This document shows positions 62,317-64,000 of a stretch of 64,000 nucleotides of DNA, piece after piece. The notes beneath the pieces were generated by a model. The model was not told where the DNA came from. It made no database searches and was given only the letters and a program-made list of their open reading frames with translations. Position 1 is the first letter of the stretch; the number at the start of each line of letters is the position of its first letter. Both the position numbers and the translations under genes were made by a program. This DNA comes from Odoribacter splanchnicus DSM 20712 (GTDB lineage: Bacteria; Bacteroidota; Bacteroidia; Bacteroidales; Marinifilaceae): NCBI RefSeq assembly GCF_000190535.1, contig NC_015160.1:2356001-2420000 (forward strand). Direction: 5' to 3'.

Positions 62317-63342
62317 ATGGCAGCGGAAGAAGAATATCAACGAACTGGTTTTGAAGGAAAAGACCTGAAAGCTATAGATACCCTTTTACACACCTATTTC
62401 GATGCTTCGGGCTGGGAATTCAGTGAACTGATACAGGCGAATAGGAATTATTACATCAAACAAGGAGCATCTCCCCATCCCGATCAATATGAATTTTTCA
62501 AGGATAAAGATATAATAATCGACTATCCCATAGATTTATACACTAAATTGGAAGACTTTACCCGGAACGATGAATACCTGATTACCGATGACCGACAGGA
62601 TACCATTATCTGGTTATTACCTGATTTCTACAGCTACAATTTTGCCAGCAGTAAGTTATTCGAGGCAACCAATGATTATGGATTCTGGTATTTCTCGGAG
62701 TCCGTCCGGCCTGATATGCTCCGGTTATTTAGATCCATGCACGAATTATTTACAGCCCAAAAACCTTTCGATCAGTTGGGTGTTTCCTCCAAGCCTATAA
62801 AAATCGTATATGGTAATAAAGAAATAGCTCTGGATAATGAAGATAACTGGTTCTTTCAACACCTGAAAGAATACCTCGATACCTATTTAAAAGAGAAAAC
62901 CATTGAAGAGGTACATACAGAACTATCCCTATATAAAGCCAGGGTGGGAGCAAAATCCGATCATACCATCAACCGGATCATCACCCAGCTTTACCACTTC
63001 TTACAGGAAGAGACGCCTTACCATGATCCTCAGGGTAAGAAAACAGATAAAATCTGTACGTTCATCGCACGCTTTCTTTCGTTAATGGGCTATATCACGA
63101 TCCTCCCCGATGAAGAGGAATTTAATATCAGGCAGAAAGAACGGAAGAAATCAAAGATCCTGAGAGACTGGATCGCTACCATCCGCACAAAAATATCCGA
63201 TAATCTGAAGTGGGAAGAAACCAACGGAAAATTTAAAAGTGTCACCAACGAAATTCTTAGCCATAAGTCTTATAAGGAATATAATTCTGAAGGAGTGACT
63301 CTGGATACCCCGCTCAGTGAGTTATTCCCCAAATATTGGTAA
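62317..63342 (+). CDS. Unrecognised 341-aa protein of the second island
   Basis: The protein starts MAAEEEYQRTGFEGKDLKAI at the ATG at 62317 (an upstream TTG at 62299 is in the terminator T-run). It is soluble and rich in acidic and aromatic residues, with a beta-type part (IIDYPIDLYTKLEDFT) and a C-terminal helical part with a basic stretch (IRQKERKKSKILRDWI). I recognise no domain. It has no visible promoter of its own and follows a terminator, so it may depend on readthrough. It could be island cargo. Confidence 0.65.
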   Translation: MAAEEEYQRTGFEGKDLKAIDTLLHTYFDASGWEFSELIQANRNYYIKQGASPHPDQYEFFKDKDIIIDYPIDLYTKLEDFTRNDEYLITDDRQDTIIWLLPDFYSYNFASSKLFEATNDYGFWYFSESVRPDMLRLFRSMHELFTAQKPFDQLGVSSKPIKIVYGNKEIALDNEDNWFFQHLKEYLDTYLKEKTIEEVHTELSLYKARVGAKSDHTINRIITQLYHFLQEETPYHDPQGKKTDKICTFIARFLSLMGYITILPDEEEFNIRQKERKKSKILRDWIATIRTKISDNLKWEETNGKFKSVTNEILSHKSYKEYNSEGVTLDTPLSELFPKYW

Positions 63343-63685
63343 ATAAAAATTTCTACTCTGTTTTCTATCTAACCTATTGATTCTTATTACATAGGAAATA
63401 CCCCTTCAACTCCCGGAATTTCCTATTTTTAATCCTTTATTTCCCACCTTACTTTTGCATCGTAATCAAATGCAACTCCAGAGTTCTGATGGTTACATAG
63501 TTCATTGATCAATGACAAACCGATAACGAAGGCAGCTACAAATTGAGTCTTACAAGGTAGGACACTCCAAGAAAATAAATGGGAGAAAACAATTTGAGAG
63601 GCCGTAAGTTATCACCCCCGGAAGGAAAACTTGGCCAGTTGGAGCGGAAGGGGATATTTATTAACAAAACATTATTATAAATAAT
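63343..63685. promoter_or_regulatory. Leader-like region before the last gene
   Basis: A -7 match TACTTTTG (63450-63457) is followed by a 12-codon ORF (63470, MQLQSSDGYIVH) and other very short frames, then a hairpin GGCCgtAAGTT/AACTTGGCC (63600-63636) just before the gene at 63686. This resembles an attenuation-type leader. The rest shows no features. Confidence 0.4.
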
Positions 63686-64000
63686 ATGGAAATATTAAAT
63701 GATTGCAAGTTAAAAGCTGATAGCGAAAAAAATTTGTATACTGATGTAAAATTGAATACCATGAAAAATCTTACAAAAACCACAATTTTAACTGAAAGTA
63801 ATTCTAAACAAATGTTGAAGAAAGCATCTTCCGATATAAAATTATTAGATATGAATGAAGAGATAAAAAATATCCGAATCCTGAAAGCTGCCTGGCAAGA
63901 TAACGGTGAAGCTAAAGACGGCAACAAACATCTGAAACAATATCAAAAATCCCAAAAGGTTCTGAAAAAACTATTACGAACCCATCCTTTGACACTAAAA
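63686..64000 (+). CDS. Unknown protein, N-terminal part (cut by window edge)
   Basis: The frame is open from ATG 63686 to the end of the window (105 codons), beginning MEILNDCKLKADSEKNLYTD. It is Lys/Asn-rich, hydrophilic and helical in character (MNEEIKNIRILKAAWQDNGE). Composition is more AT-rich than the pst region. No family is recognised. It is probably part of the same island as the integrase at 61036. Confidence 0.6.
   Translation, partial: MEILNDCKLKADSEKNLYTDVKLNTMKNLTKTTILTESNSKQMLKKASSDIKLLDMNEEIKNIRILKAAWQDNGEAKDGNKHLKQYQKSQKVLKKLLRTHPLTLK

Overview
The window looks like a chromosomal segment of a gut-type Bacteroidales bacterium. Supporting signs are a SusC/SusD pair, LruC-domain and NigD-like lipoproteins, NVEALA-type peptides, DUF4293, ribonuclease Y next to a 6S RNA, and many promoters with the Bacteroidetes -7 box TAnnTTTG, some also with a -33 TTTG about 19-21 nt upstream. 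Ribosome-binding sites are mostly weak, as is usual in this phylum. An Odoribacteraceae member (Odoribacter/Butyricimonas) is my guess from general gene style; the sequence does not prove it.

Layout. 1-6.25 kb (minus strand): information-processing block rpsU - xerC - hpf, then tuf - tRNA-Trp - secE - nusG - rplK - rplA - rplJ - rplL (cut by the window edge). rpsU is preceded by a foldable leader of about 170 nt. 6.3-10.8 kb (minus): TrkA/TrkH potassium uptake, a small TPR protein and an M23 peptidase. 10.87-13.3 kb (plus): a coiled-coil protein, zapA, 6S RNA and ribonuclease Y. 13.7-25.4 kb (minus): an LruC lipoprotein, an RND efflux operon (adaptor plus two different pumps) ending in an MscS channel, and an O-antigen-ligase-like/TPR protein. 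25.7-30.7 kb (plus): a SusC/SusD outer-membrane uptake pair with no linked enzymes. 30.8-34.3 kb (minus): an export-type cluster of beta-propeller lipoproteins, an NVEALA-type Cys-rich peptide and a DUF1573 protein.

34.3-48.3 kb: a decayed two-component system (5'-truncated histidine kinase, split response regulator). The response regulator is interrupted by a mobilizable element of about 12.3 kb. The left gene piece ends at 35.89 kb, and the missing last 25 codons reappear, in frame, at 48.23 kb. The element carries a tyrosine integrase, a MobC-like/relaxase module with a candidate oriT, a primase and a VapE-like replication protein, four small HTH proteins, a frameshifted RteC-like gene, and two AT-rich cargo blocks: an S51-peptidase/WYL-regulator pair and a SEFIR-domain protein, a type linked to phage defence. 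It has no conjugation machinery, so it would need a helper.

48.3-60.3 kb (mostly plus): nucleoside phosphorylase, DUF4293, C69 dipeptidase, TtcA (minus), then the complete phosphate system pstS-pstC-pstA-pstB-phoU-phoB-phoR behind four 11-bp-spaced Pho-box half sites, then a NigD-like lipoprotein. 60.6-64 kb: tRNA-Tyr and tRNA-Gly, followed at once by a second tyrosine integrase, an unrecognised 341-aa protein and a partial unknown gene. This looks like the start of a second island that continues past the window.
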